Shown: in pieces, positions 1-8,445 of the stretch
How the letters are laid out: each line of letters begins with the position of its first letter
Position numbering within the stretch: the stretch's first letter is position 1
Program-made: the position numbers and the translations under genes
The notes under the pieces: model-generated
Told to the model about the DNA's origin: nothing
What the model saw: the letters and a program-made list of their open reading frames with translations, nothing else
The model's database searches: none
Origin: GCA-002727735 sp036159515
Lineage (GTDB): Bacteria > Bacteroidota > Bacteroidia > Flavobacteriales_D > Parvicellaceae
DNA: 23,895 nucleotides
Direction of reading: 5' to 3'
NCBI GenBank assembly: GCA_036159515.1
Contig: JAYYEV010000003.1
Location: forward strand, 1 to 23,895

Positions 1-28
1 TATATTGTTAAACCTAAAAAATAAATAA

Positions 29-241
29 ATGGGAACAATCACAGGAATAGCAGCAATTGGCGCAGGATTAGCGGCCGTTGGTGCTGGAATTGGAATTGGT
101 AGAATTGGTGGATCAGCACTAGAATCAATGGCTAGACAGCCTGAGATGATGGGCGACATCAGAACCAATATGATTATTGCTGCAGCACTTGTTGAAGGTG
201 TTGCTTTGTTTGGTGTTGTTGTAGCACTTTTACAAGGATAA
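29..241 (+). CDS. atpE: ATP synthase F0 subunit c
   Basis: Subunit c forms the rotating membrane ring of F-type ATP synthase. The 70-residue protein is a two-helix hairpin: a Gly/Ala-rich first helix (about 5-30), a polar loop with the conserved ARQPE (35-39), and a second helix carrying the ion-binding carboxylate Glu56 in the motif LVEGVALF. The residues that would coordinate sodium are absent: Ile23 stands where Na+ rings have Gln, and Gly57/Val58 replace Ser/Thr after the Glu, so I infer proton coupling. The ATG follows an A-rich leader with no Shine-Dalgarno. It is the first complete gene of an atpEFHAG run; atpB presumably lies just upstream. The length is normal for the family. Confidence 0.97.
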   Translation: MGTITGIAAIGAGLAAVGAGIGIGRIGGSALESMARQPEMMGDIRTNMIIAAALVEGVALFGVVVALLQG

Positions 242-258
242 TTAACCAATATATTATT

Positions 259-289
259 AGCTAACCAATACGATTGGTATTGGTTAGCT
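259..289 (+). promoter_or_regulatory. 12-bp hairpin between atpE and atpF
   Basis: A perfect inverted repeat, arms 259-270 and 278-289 (core gctaaccaata / tattggttagc) around a 7-base loop, lies in the 66-base gap between the c and b genes. Only a weak T-rich stretch follows (TTAATTT), so it looks more like an attenuator or mRNA-stabilising 3' end than a full terminator. The ring needs many more c than b copies, which makes such an element plausible here. A second copy of taaccaata just upstream (242-250) could pair alternatively. Confidence 0.6.
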
Positions 290-307
290 TAATTTAAAAA
301 TTAGAAA

Positions 308-799
308 ATGGAGCTAGTTACACCCGGAATCGGTTTAATGTTTTGGACAGTAGTTATTTTTACACTGTTATTAATTTTATTGAAAAAATTTGCATGGGGA
401 CCTATTCTTGATTCTGTTGACAACAGAAATAAAAATATTGAAGATGCATTAGCAGCTGCAGAAAATGCAAAAAAACAAATGGAAGAATTAACTTCTAATA
501 ATGAAAAGATTTTAGCTGAAGCACGCCTAGAAAGAGAAGCTATTCTAAAAGAAGCTAGAGCAATCAAGGAAAAAACAATTGCCGATGCTAAGAATCAAGC
601 TTCTAATGAAGCGGAAAAAATCATTACCTCAGCCAAAGAACAAATAAATAACGAGAAGATGAAAGCCATGACTGATATCAAAAATCAGGTTGCTGATATT
701 TCAATTGAAATGGCTGAAAAAATATTAGGAGCTGAACTAAAGGATGCGAATAATCAAAAGAAATTAATTGAAGAAGCGCTTAAAAAGCAAATAAACTAA
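308..799 (+). CDS. atpF: ATP synthase F0 subunit b
   Basis: Subunit b is the peripheral stalk linking the membrane sector to the F1 head. The 163-residue product starts with one membrane helix (about residues 8-28, GLMFWTVVIFTLLLILLKKF), then the typical short KFAWGPI junction, and from about residue 35 to the end a highly charged Ala/Glu/Lys helix suited to a right-handed coiled coil. Length matches the bacterial family (about 155-165). It follows atpE after the hairpin-bearing gap, and its stop is one base before the atpH start, so the two are almost certainly translated from one mRNA. A single b-type gene is present, so the stalk is likely a homodimer. Confidence 0.96.
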   Translation: MELVTPGIGLMFWTVVIFTLLLILLKKFAWGPILDSVDNRNKNIEDALAAAENAKKQMEELTSNNEKILAEARLEREAILKEARAIKEKTIADAKNQASNEAEKIITSAKEQINNEKMKAMTDIKNQVADISIEMAEKILGAELKDANNQKKLIEEALKKQIN

Positions 800-800
800 A

Positions 801-1358
801 ATGATCGCATCTAAAATCACGAGCAGGTATGCAAAGGCACTAATTGATTTGGCAAAAGATCAAAATGCGCTTGATTCGTGTTTAACTGATATGGAGCTAC
901 TTAAAAATTCGTGCGTGACTAACCATGAATTACAACTGCTTTTAAAAAGCCCTATCATTAATTCCGATAAAAAATGGGGAATATTAGAAATGATTTTTAA
1001 ATCAAAAGTGTCTGAATTGTCCATGCATTTTATACAAATACTCACAAAGAAGAAAAGAGAATTTCTTTTGCCTCAAATTGCTGAAAACTTTATTCAACTT
1101 TATAAAGCTCAAAAAAATATTGCTGTAGCAAATGTAATTACAGCTACTCCATTAAATGATACACTTAGAAAAAAAATTATTGAATTCATAGGTGCAGAAA
1201 ACAAAATGAAAATTGAGTTAAATGAAGAGGTGGATGAGAGCATTTTAGGTGGTGCAATAGTTAAAATTGGAGATAAACAAATAGACGGTAGTGTGAAAAG
1301 AAATTTAAAAAATCTTAAAAAAGCATACAGTCAAAACTTATATATAAAAGACTTTTAA
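801..1358 (+). CDS. atpH: ATP synthase F1 subunit delta (OSCP)
   Basis: Delta caps the F1 head and ties alpha to the b stalk. The 185-residue protein opens with the family hallmark SRYAKALIDLAKDQ (8-21), the start of the N-terminal helical bundle, and ends with the C-terminal part including the conserved ILGGAIVKIGDKQIDGSVK segment (about 148-166). Order b-delta-alpha-gamma is the standard atp arrangement; the ATG is one base after the atpF stop and the stop is 12 bases before atpA. Sequence between the two ends is divergent, as is usual for delta. Nothing odd in length. Confidence 0.95.
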   Translation: MIASKITSRYAKALIDLAKDQNALDSCLTDMELLKNSCVTNHELQLLLKSPIINSDKKWGILEMIFKSKVSELSMHFIQILTKKKREFLLPQIAENFIQLYKAQKNIAVANVITATPLNDTLRKKIIEFIGAENKMKIELNEEVDESILGGAIVKIGDKQIDGSVKRNLKNLKKAYSQNLYIKDF

Positions 1359-1370
1359 AACAGAGAAATT

Positions 1371-2951
1371 ATGGCAGAAATTAAACCAGCTGAAATATCA
1401 GCAATTTTAAGAGAGCAACTATCGGGATTTAAGACAGAAGCTCAGCTAGAAGAAGTAGGTACGGTACTTCAAATTGGTGATGGTATTGCTAGAATATATG
1501 GACTTGGTGGTGTTCAATATGGTGAACTAATTGAATTTGAAAATGGTTTACAAGGTATTGCGTTGAACTTAGAGGAAGATAATGTAGGTGCTGTTCTTTT
1601 AGGCGCCTCAAACGACATTAAAGAAGGGGACACGGTAAAAAGAACTGGAAGAATTGCTTCTGTTAAAGTGGGTGAAAAAATGCTTGGTAGAGTGGTTGAT
1701 ACGCTTGGTAATCCTATTGATGGCAAGGGGCCCATTGAAGGTGAACTATTTGAGATGCCTATTGAAAGGAAAGCTCCAGGCGTAATCTACAGACAACCCG
1801 TTAATGAACCACTTCAAACAGGTGTAAAAGCGATTGATGCAATGATTCCTATAGGAAGGGGTCAAAGAGAACTTGTAATCGGAGACAGACAAACTGGAAA
1901 AACAACAGTTTGTATAGACACCATTATAAATCAAAAAGAATTTTACGACAGGGGTGAACCTGTATTTTGTATTTATGTAGCTATAGGACAAAAAGGTTCA
2001 ACTATAGCTGGTATTGTAAGTAAATTAGAAGAAGCAGGTGCAATGGATTATACTGTAATTGTAGCGGCTAATGCATCAGATTCTGCTCCAATGCAATTTT
2101 ATGCTCCTTTCACTGGAGCCGCCATTGGTGAATATTTTAGAGACACTGGTAGACCATCTCTTATTATTTTTGATGACTTATCAAAACAGGCCGTTGCCTA
2201 CCGTGAAGTTTCATTATTATTAAGACGACCTCCAGGGAGAGAGGCATATCCAGGTGACGTTTTTTACCTGCATTCAAGATTATTAGAGAGAGCTGCAAAG
2301 ATCAATAACAACGATGATATAGCTCAGCAAATGAATGACCTTCCTGAATCTTTGAAGGGAAAGGTAAAAGGCGGTGGATCATTAACTGCATTGCCAATTA
2401 TTGAAACTCAAGCTGGTGATGTTTCCGCATATATTCCAACTAATGTGATTTCAATTACAGATGGGCAGATTTTCTTGGACTCTAACTTGTTTAATTCTGG
2501 GATTAGACCTGCTATTGACGTTGGAATATCCGTATCTAGAGTAGGTGGTTCAGCTCAAATTAAGTCTATGAAAAAGGTATCTGGAACATTGAAATTAGAC
2601 CAGGCACAATATAGAGAACTTGAGGCCTTTGCCAAATTTGGATCAGACTTAGATGCAGCTACAATGAGTGTATTAGATAAAGGTGCAAGAAATGTTGAAA
2701 TTCTAAAGCAAAATGAAGGTTCACCACTTCCTGTTGAAGAGCAAGTTGCTATTATATATTGTGGTTCTACTGGGATTATTTCAGGAATACCCACCAATAA
2801 GGTAAAAGAATTTGAAAGTAATTTTCTCGAACTAATGAGAAATAAATATCGTGCTGAACTTGATGTATTAAAATCAGGAAAATTAACTGATGAAGTAACT
2901 GATGTTATAAAAAAGGTAGTTGCTGAGATGTCAAAAGCTTATGCTGAATAA
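1371..2951 (+). CDS. atpA: ATP synthase F1 subunit alpha
   Basis: Alpha forms the non-catalytic nucleotide sites of the F1 hexamer and contributes the arginine finger to the neighbouring catalytic site. The 526 residues comprise the N-terminal beta-barrel domain (about 25-95), the nucleotide domain with Walker A GDRQTGKT (171-178) and Walker B LIIFDD (264-269), the signature PAIDVGISVSRVGGS (380-394, Arg390 being the finger equivalent) and a helical C-terminal domain. It is slightly longer than the E. coli protein, with an extra stretch around residues 312-333 (NNNDDIAQQ... ESLKGKVKGGG). It lies 12 bases after atpH and 8 before atpG. Confidence 0.98.
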   Translation: MAEIKPAEISAILREQLSGFKTEAQLEEVGTVLQIGDGIARIYGLGGVQYGELIEFENGLQGIALNLEEDNVGAVLLGASNDIKEGDTVKRTGRIASVKVGEKMLGRVVDTLGNPIDGKGPIEGELFEMPIERKAPGVIYRQPVNEPLQTGVKAIDAMIPIGRGQRELVIGDRQTGKTTVCIDTIINQKEFYDRGEPVFCIYVAIGQKGSTIAGIVSKLEEAGAMDYTVIVAANASDSAPMQFYAPFTGAAIGEYFRDTGRPSLIIFDDLSKQAVAYREVSLLLRRPPGREAYPGDVFYLHSRLLERAAKINNNDDIAQQMNDLPESLKGKVKGGGSLTALPIIETQAGDVSAYIPTNVISITDGQIFLDSNLFNSGIRPAIDVGISVSRVGGSAQIKSMKKVSGTLKLDQAQYRELEAFAKFGSDLDAATMSVLDKGARNVEILKQNEGSPLPVEEQVAIIYCGSTGIISGIPTNKVKEFESNFLELMRNKYRAELDVLKSGKLTDEVTDVIKKVVAEMSKAYAE

Positions 2952-2959
2952 CTCATAAA

Positions 2960-3835
2960 ATGGCAAACCTTAAGGAAATAAGAACACGAATTACTTCTGT
3001 AGAGTCAACCATGCAGATTACCTCTGCTATGAAAATGGTTTCAGCAGCAAAGTTAAAACGTGCCCAAGATGCAATAACTCAGATGAGGCCTTTCGCACAA
3101 AAGTTCAATGAAATTTTACTTAATGTGTCTAGTTCTGTTGAGGGTGGAGATCACCGTTTAATGAAAAAAAATAACGGTAAAAAAGTATTACTAATTGCAC
3201 TCTCTTCAAACAGAGGATTGTGTGGTGGATTCAACAGTAATGTCATTAAAGAAGTAAAAAGGGTAATCAAAGAGAATCCAGATAAAGAGTACTCTATTTT
3301 GCCTATAGGAAAAAAAGTGTTTGATGCGTTTAAAAAAAGTACTTTAATTAATGGTAGTGAACTTCTACCTAAGGAATGTGAATTAATTTGGGATAATCTC
3401 AACTATAATTATATAGTTGAAGCCGTTATGAAGGTTATTAATGCATTCGAAAACAATGTTTATGACGAATCTTTTATTATTTACAACTCCTTTAAAAACG
3501 CTGCCGTTCAAGAATTAATTAATGAGAAATTTCTTCCTGTTGAACCTATTGAAGATTCTAGTGAAAGTATATCCAGTGATTATATTTTTGAACCGAACCA
3601 AGAAGAGATTTTGAATGACTTGATTCCGAATTCTTTAAAAATTAAATTTTACAAAGCTTTACTGGATTCTTTTGCATCTGAGCATGGCGCAAGAATGACA
3701 GCCATGCACAAAGCAACCGACAATGCAACAGAAATGAAGAAGGAATTAACCTTGTTCTATAACAAAGCAAGACAAGCTTCTATTACTAGTGAAATTTTAG
3801 AAATTGTTGCAGGTGCTGAAGCATTAGGAGGTTAA
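2960..3835 (+). CDS. atpG: ATP synthase F1 subunit gamma
   Basis: Gamma is the central rotating shaft that couples ring rotation to the F1 sites. The 291-residue protein has the two ends that form the coiled-coil axle: the N-terminal helix with TRITSVESTMQITSAMKMVS (10-29) and the C-terminal helix with MTAMHKATDNATEM (about 245-258). Between them lies the Rossmann-like middle domain with the conserved SNRGLCGGFN. Length is normal. It is the last gene of the cluster: a strong terminator follows at 3858-3888, so atpD and atpC (beta, epsilon) are not downstream. Flavobacteria commonly carry those two elsewhere. Confidence 0.97.
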   Translation: MANLKEIRTRITSVESTMQITSAMKMVSAAKLKRAQDAITQMRPFAQKFNEILLNVSSSVEGGDHRLMKKNNGKKVLLIALSSNRGLCGGFNSNVIKEVKRVIKENPDKEYSILPIGKKVFDAFKKSTLINGSELLPKECELIWDNLNYNYIVEAVMKVINAFENNVYDESFIIYNSFKNAAVQELINEKFLPVEPIEDSSESISSDYIFEPNQEEILNDLIPNSLKIKFYKALLDSFASEHGARMTAMHKATDNATEMKKELTLFYNKARQASITSEILEIVAGAEALGG

Positions 3836-3857
3836 ACGACAATTCATATTTTATCGT

Positions 3858-3888
3858 AAACCCTTGACATACTCAAGGGTTTTTTTTT
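3858..3888 (+). terminator. Intrinsic terminator of the atp operon
   Basis: A 10-bp perfect stem (aaacccttga / tcaagggttt) with a 5-base loop (catac) runs directly into a tract of T up to 3888. It lies 22 bases after the atpG stop and is the clearest terminator in the window. It ends 3 bases before the first possible start codon of the next gene. Confidence 0.93.
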
Positions 3889-3891
3889 ATT

Positions 3892-5352
3892 TTGATTATC
3901 GTGTTTAATGTTTCATTTTCCCTAAAAAATAGAATTTACTTTTCCATGATAGCCATGGTTGTTGTTTCCCTTGTAGCGATAGGAATAACCACCGTTTACT
4001 TTTTTAAATTACAAAATGATGAATATCATTTAAAACGTATTCAACGAAAACAAAAGACGGTAAATCTATCTCTAGAATATTTTTTAAATGACTTAAATCC
4101 AGAAGAAGTGGATGATTTTGTCTCCAGAGAGTTTGATTTGAAGGTGCATGAAATAGCAAATGTGAATTCATTAAATATTCATGTTTTTAACACAAAGGGA
4201 GAAGAGCTTATTAATACCGAACCAAGAGACACTGTTTTTAAAAATGGTCATCTAAATCCATTCCTATTATATAAATTGAAATCCGCTGAAGATGGAAAAT
4301 ATGTAGAAAAAAAAGAAAATGGACCTATCAACTCCTATTCTTATGTAAAGAATAAAAAAGGAGAAGATATGGTTGTGATTAACATTCCTTACAATCCGTT
4401 AAACTTTACTGCAAAGACAGAGGTTAATTTATTTCTTGAAAGACTTTTAGAAGTTTTTTCCGTATTATTTATAGGAGCACTTTTAATAGCTTATTTATTG
4501 ACCCGATACATAACAAAGTCCATAGAAGAAGTCAGAAAAAAAATAGAAGGCGTAGAAATAAATGAAGCCAACGAAAAACTAATATGGGAGAAACAAGATG
4601 AAATTGGAGTCTTAGTTAATGCATATAACAAAATGATAGACAAATTAGAAATTAGCAAAAAGAAGTTAGCCAAAAATGAACGTCAAACGGCGTGGAGTGA
4701 GATGGCAAAACAAATTGCCCACGAAATTAAAAATCCGTTAACACCAATGAAGCTTAGTGTTCAGCATCTAAGAAGAGTAATATCCTTAAAAGGTAAAGAT
4801 GAAGAACACTTAAAGCAATTCGAAGACAAAATGATAGGGCAAATTGACTTACTCACTGAGATCGCAGATGAATTTTCCAACTTCGCTGAATTGCCAAAGG
4901 CGAAGATGAAATCTGTTGACTTAAGTGTTATAATTAGAAACACTATTGGTTTGTATAATCATCACAAGCACGTGAAAATTGTATATAACAAATTGAACGA
5001 TATTGTAATATTTGGTGATGAGAATCAGCTGACTAGGGTTTTTAATAATTTACTTAAAAACAGCATACAGGCAGTTAATTCAAATGGGGAAATTTTTATT
5101 TCAACAAAGGTAAATAGCATACACAATGTGATTCTTGTAGAAGATAATGGAAAGGGAATACCAATTGAAATTGAGGATAAAATTTTCGAACCAAAATTCA
5201 CTACTAAGTCTTCTGGCAAAGGGTTAGGTTTACCCATAGTCGCACAAATTATTCGTAATCATGGAGGTGAAATTTCAATAATGAAAAAAAATACAAAAGG
5301 AGCCTGCTTTAGAATTACATTACCCATTTTTAAAGATGAGTCAGAAAATTGA
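3892..5352 (+). CDS. NtrY-like membrane sensor histidine kinase
   Basis: A two-component sensor kinase of about 486 residues. Order: membrane helix (about 15-38), extracytoplasmic sensor region of about 145 residues, second membrane helix (184-206), HAMP linker (about 206-258), dimerisation/phosphoacceptor helix with AHEIKNPLTPMKLS (phospho-His277), and an ATPase domain with N-box NNLLKNS (385-391), DNGKGI (418-423) and FEPKFTTKSSGKGLGL (432-447). The HEIKNPLTP box is typical of the NtrY group; no receiver gene is adjacent, so the partner regulator is unknown. The start is uncertain: TTG at 3892 and GTG at 3901 are the only starts that keep the whole first membrane helix, and the first in-frame ATG (3946) falls inside it. 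Its 3' end overlaps recO by 17 bases. Confidence 0.9.
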   Translation: MIIVFNVSFSLKNRIYFSMIAMVVVSLVAIGITTVYFFKLQNDEYHLKRIQRKQKTVNLSLEYFLNDLNPEEVDDFVSREFDLKVHEIANVNSLNIHVFNTKGEELINTEPRDTVFKNGHLNPFLLYKLKSAEDGKYVEKKENGPINSYSYVKNKKGEDMVVINIPYNPLNFTAKTEVNLFLERLLEVFSVLFIGALLIAYLLTRYITKSIEEVRKKIEGVEINEANEKLIWEKQDEIGVLVNAYNKMIDKLEISKKKLAKNERQTAWSEMAKQIAHEIKNPLTPMKLSVQHLRRVISLKGKDEEHLKQFEDKMIGQIDLLTEIADEFSNFAELPKAKMKSVDLSVIIRNTIGLYNHHKHVKIVYNKLNDIVIFGDENQLTRVFNNLLKNSIQAVNSNGEIFISTKVNSIHNVILVEDNGKGIPIEIEDKIFEPKFTTKSSGKGLGLPIVAQIIRNHGGEISIMKKNTKGACFRITLPIFKDESEN

Positions 5353-6040
5353 GGGCTTTTTTTTGAGGTCAACTAAGCTAAAACAAAACGTATTGCTTGT
5401 GGACTTATATACCTTTCAATACGGACGGTCATCTTTTATATTTACACATCAAAAAAAATCCCCTTTCATATTTCAGCCTTTCCACTTTTTTTCTTTTCAA
5501 TCGAATTATAATCCAGAAAAAAAACTAAATCGTGCAAACAATCATGAGCTCATATTTCCTGTACTAAATATTGTAAGTGATGTTAGAAAGACTGGACTGG
5601 CTATTTTATTAACAGAAATTCTAAATAAATGCATAAACAATTTTGAAATCAGTCCAAGCTTATATGTGCATATTAAAAAAATGATTATTTCTTTTGAACA
5701 TCAAGACTTTAACCCAGCCTTTGGTATTTTCTTTGTAAAGGAAATACTTCATTTTTTTGGTATAAATCCACAAAATAATTATGACGAAATCCATCCATAC
5801 TTTAATATCTCAAACGGTCGCTTTGAATCCAAAAAAAATGATTTTTTGAATGATACGTTCCCACATGAAGAGTTTCATCAATTATTAGGCATGAATATTG
5901 ATAACATTTTCGGTATGAAAATTTCAGTTAATAAGCGTAGAGAAATACTTGCATTACTCTTAGATTATTTATCATATCATGAGATATTAAATCAAAAACA
6001 GATACAATCTGTTCAAGTGCTACAATCCATTTACGATTGA
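5336..6040 (+). CDS. recO: DNA repair protein RecO
   Basis: RecO loads RecA onto SSB-coated single-stranded DNA in the RecFOR pathway. The 234-residue product has the family's N-terminal OB-fold opening (KIEGFFLRSTKLKQNVLLVD... TFQYGRSSFIF, about 4-37), followed by the helical C-terminal part containing LAILLTEILNKCI. No Cys4 zinc site is visible, since the protein has essentially one Cys, as in several Bacteroidota RecO proteins. The ATG lies 17 bases inside the kinase gene and the TGA overlaps the TTG start of the next gene, so it sits in the middle of a translationally coupled trio. Assignment rests on the N-terminal motif, length and overall style; the remainder is weakly conserved. Confidence 0.85.
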   Translation: MSQKIEGFFLRSTKLKQNVLLVDLYTFQYGRSSFIFTHQKKSPFIFQPFHFFSFQSNYNPEKKLNRANNHELIFPVLNIVSDVRKTGLAILLTEILNKCINNFEISPSLYVHIKKMIISFEHQDFNPAFGIFFVKEILHFFGINPQNNYDEIHPYFNISNGRFESKKNDFLNDTFPHEEFHQLLGMNIDNIFGMKISVNKRREILALLLDYLSYHEILNQKQIQSVQVLQSIYD

Positions 6041-8445
6041 AAACTAAACTTATTTCAAATATTAGTCTTCTTTTATTGGTATTTGTAAATACGATTTACT
6101 GTCAAGAGTTAAAGATAATTGATGCATACGGTAATGCCGTGAAAAGCAAAACGGTGGTAGTAAACAATGCCTTTTCTGATACGTTAAAGACAAACAAAAG
6201 AGGGAAAATAAATATTGGTAAAAATAAGGGCTATCAGTCCATTACCATTCTAGATTACAATACTGTCGTCCCAAAAGACAGTATAAAGGGTGGCGTTCTT
6301 CAAATTACACACCATAACGCGGATGCACTTCCTACATTTGAAACCCAAATATCAAACCATTCTCATATCCTAAACAGTTTAAAAGAGTTTGATCACGAAA
6401 TCATTTCTGAAGAAAAAATTTTAAACTCTGATTATTCTACATCTGCTGATATTTTGCTTCTTACTGATGGTGTGACCATTCAAAAGAGTCAAGGAGGTGG
6501 AGGAAGTCCAATTATCAGAGGTTTTGAAGCGAATAGAATTTTGTTGATGGTTGATGGTGTTAGAATGAATAATGCTATATATCGTAGTGGACATGTACAA
6601 AATAGTCTGACTATTGATCCATTTATAATTGAAGATTTTAATGTCATTTATGGTCCATCCGCTGTTACTTATGGAAGTGATGCCATTGGTGGTGTGATTA
6701 ACTACATTACAACCAAGCCTAAATTGTCATATAAAAAAGATACTACCTTAGAAAAAATCAGATTAATTACGCGGCTCAATAAGGGGGCTGATGAGCTGAC
6801 AAATCATATCGATTTTAATTTTGGTCAACATAAATGGGCCTCTTTTTCCTCCTTAACTTTAAAACAATTTGGAGATATTGTGATGGGAAAAAACAGACCG
6901 CATGGCTATACGGATTGGGGGAAGGTTCCTTACTATGTTAACCACCTCTTTGAAACTGATAGTCTGATTGAAAATCCGAATCCAAATAGACAATTGAATA
7001 TTGGATATAACCAAATAGATGTCACCCAAAAGTTCCTATTAAAGCCTAATAAACATCTTGAAATATCTACCAATTCTCAATTTAGCACATCCAGCAATAT
7101 TCAACGATTTGATCAACTAAACAATTATAACGAAAATGGTGTTCCTCAGTTTGCTACCTGGGAATATGGTCCGCAACTAAGAATATTGAACGCCCTAAAT
7201 TTAAGCTGGAATAAGCCCACCCCATTATTTGATGACATCTCATTAAACACATCTTACCAACAAATATCAGAAAGTAGAAATGTAAGGCAATTCAATAATC
7301 CTTATTTAGAGGAAAATAACGAGCAAGTTCATGTAGTTGGGTTTAATTTATGTGCTAATAAGTCACTTGCAGAAACACTTTCCTTAACCTATGGGGGAGA
7401 AGTTTATCTTAATTCTATTCAGAGCTCAGCAAAAAGGACAAACATTCTTACACAAAATGATTTTTCTCATCTAAGTAGATATCCATCGAGAGGAAGTAAT
7501 ATGATGATGCAGGGTTATTATGGGATGATGAGGTGGCAAAAAGAAAAATTAAGTATTGTTTCTGGGGTTAGATTTGCCATAAATAAAATTAATGGGCAAT
7601 TTAACGATTCGATTTTTGGTGTCTATTTTGGAGGAATAAACGTAAATAATAATGCCCTTAACGGATCTTTTCACATAAGTTATTATCCTAATATTAAAAC
7701 TAAATACAATTTGTCTCTAAGCACGGGGTTCAGAAGTCCCAACGTTGACGACCTAGGAAAAATATTCAATAAAGATGGCTTTATTACAGTACCTAATGTT
7801 AACCTTATTCCCGAATACGCTTACAACAGTTCTTTAGGTATTTCAAAAACGTTTTTATTAAGAAAACAAAATATTCTAAAGCTTAAATGGAATGGATTTG
7901 GAACCTGGCTAAATAACATGATTATTAAAGACGATTTTGTTCTAAACGGTCAACCCTATTTAACTTGGAATGGTGTACAATATACTATTCTAGCTAACCG
8001 AAATACTAATCAAGGTCTTGTATATGGAATAAATCATTCTCTTGAATTAAAGATAAGATACATACAAATTAAATATGCCCTAAATTACACAAAAGGAATA
8101 ACCACAAATATGGGTATGCCTATTGGGCACATACCACCTATAACAGGTAACTTTTATATAACCCTCATGAAAAATAAATTTACCTTTTCCGTTTTCTCTT
8201 TATTTAATGGGGTTAAAAAACGAACTGATTTTGGTCCTGGAAATGTAGACAATCCATTTGAAGCTGCAGATCATGGATTTCCATCATGGTACACATTTAA
8301 TGCTCGTGTATCATCCAATATAAACTCAAGATTAAACCTAGCTTTAAGCTGCAATAACATCTTTGATGTGCATTATAAAACATTTGCTTCAGGCATAAGT
8401 GCACCGGGAAGAAATTTAGGAGTTACTTTAAAGTTAGTCTATTAG
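6037..8445 (+). CDS. TonB-dependent outer membrane receptor
   Basis: An 802-residue outer-membrane active transporter driven by TonB/ExbBD. A signal peptide (1-22, cut near IYC-QE) is followed by a short carboxypeptidase-regulatory-like region (about 24-80), a plug (about 123-230) with GGGGSPIIRGFEANRILLMV and YGPSAVTYGSDAIGGVINYI, and a large beta-barrel ending in an aromatic residue (LKLVY). The barrel carries FRSPNVDDLG (565-574) and PNVNLIPE (586-593), resembling the FRAP/NPNL boxes of haem-receptor-like proteins, but the substrate cannot be told from this. The start must be TTG at 6037: it overlaps the recO stop as TTGA, gives a complete signal peptide, and the first in-frame ATG is about 170 codons in. 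The 3' end overlaps the convergent regulator gene by 12 bases. Confidence 0.94.
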   Translation: MKTKLISNISLLLLVFVNTIYCQELKIIDAYGNAVKSKTVVVNNAFSDTLKTNKRGKINIGKNKGYQSITILDYNTVVPKDSIKGGVLQITHHNADALPTFETQISNHSHILNSLKEFDHEIISEEKILNSDYSTSADILLLTDGVTIQKSQGGGGSPIIRGFEANRILLMVDGVRMNNAIYRSGHVQNSLTIDPFIIEDFNVIYGPSAVTYGSDAIGGVINYITTKPKLSYKKDTTLEKIRLITRLNKGADELTNHIDFNFGQHKWASFSSLTLKQFGDIVMGKNRPHGYTDWGKVPYYVNHLFETDSLIENPNPNRQLNIGYNQIDVTQKFLLKPNKHLEISTNSQFSTSSNIQRFDQLNNYNENGVPQFATWEYGPQLRILNALNLSWNKPTPLFDDISLNTSYQQISESRNVRQFNNPYLEENNEQVHVVGFNLCANKSLAETLSLTYGGEVYLNSIQSSAKRTNILTQNDFSHLSRYPSRGSNMMMQGYYGMMRWQKEKLSIVSGVRFAINKINGQFNDSIFGVYFGGINVNNNALNGSFHISYYPNIKTKYNLSLSTGFRSPNVDDLGKIFNKDGFITVPNVNLIPEYAYNSSLGISKTFLLRKQNILKLKWNGFGTWLNNMIIKDDFVLNGQPYLTWNGVQYTILANRNTNQGLVYGINHSLELKIRYIQIKYALNYTKGITTNMGMPIGHIPPITGNFYITLMKNKFTFSVFSLFNGVKKRTDFGPGNVDNPFEAADHGFPSWYTFNARVSSNINSRLNLALSCNNIFDVHYKTFASGISAPGRNLGVTLKLVY

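Noticed and set aside
3892..5352. Full NtrY/NtrX nitrogen-regulation pair
   Set aside because: Only the kinase is present, it lacks a recognisable PAS domain, and no receiver gene is adjacent; nitrogen sensing cannot be claimed.
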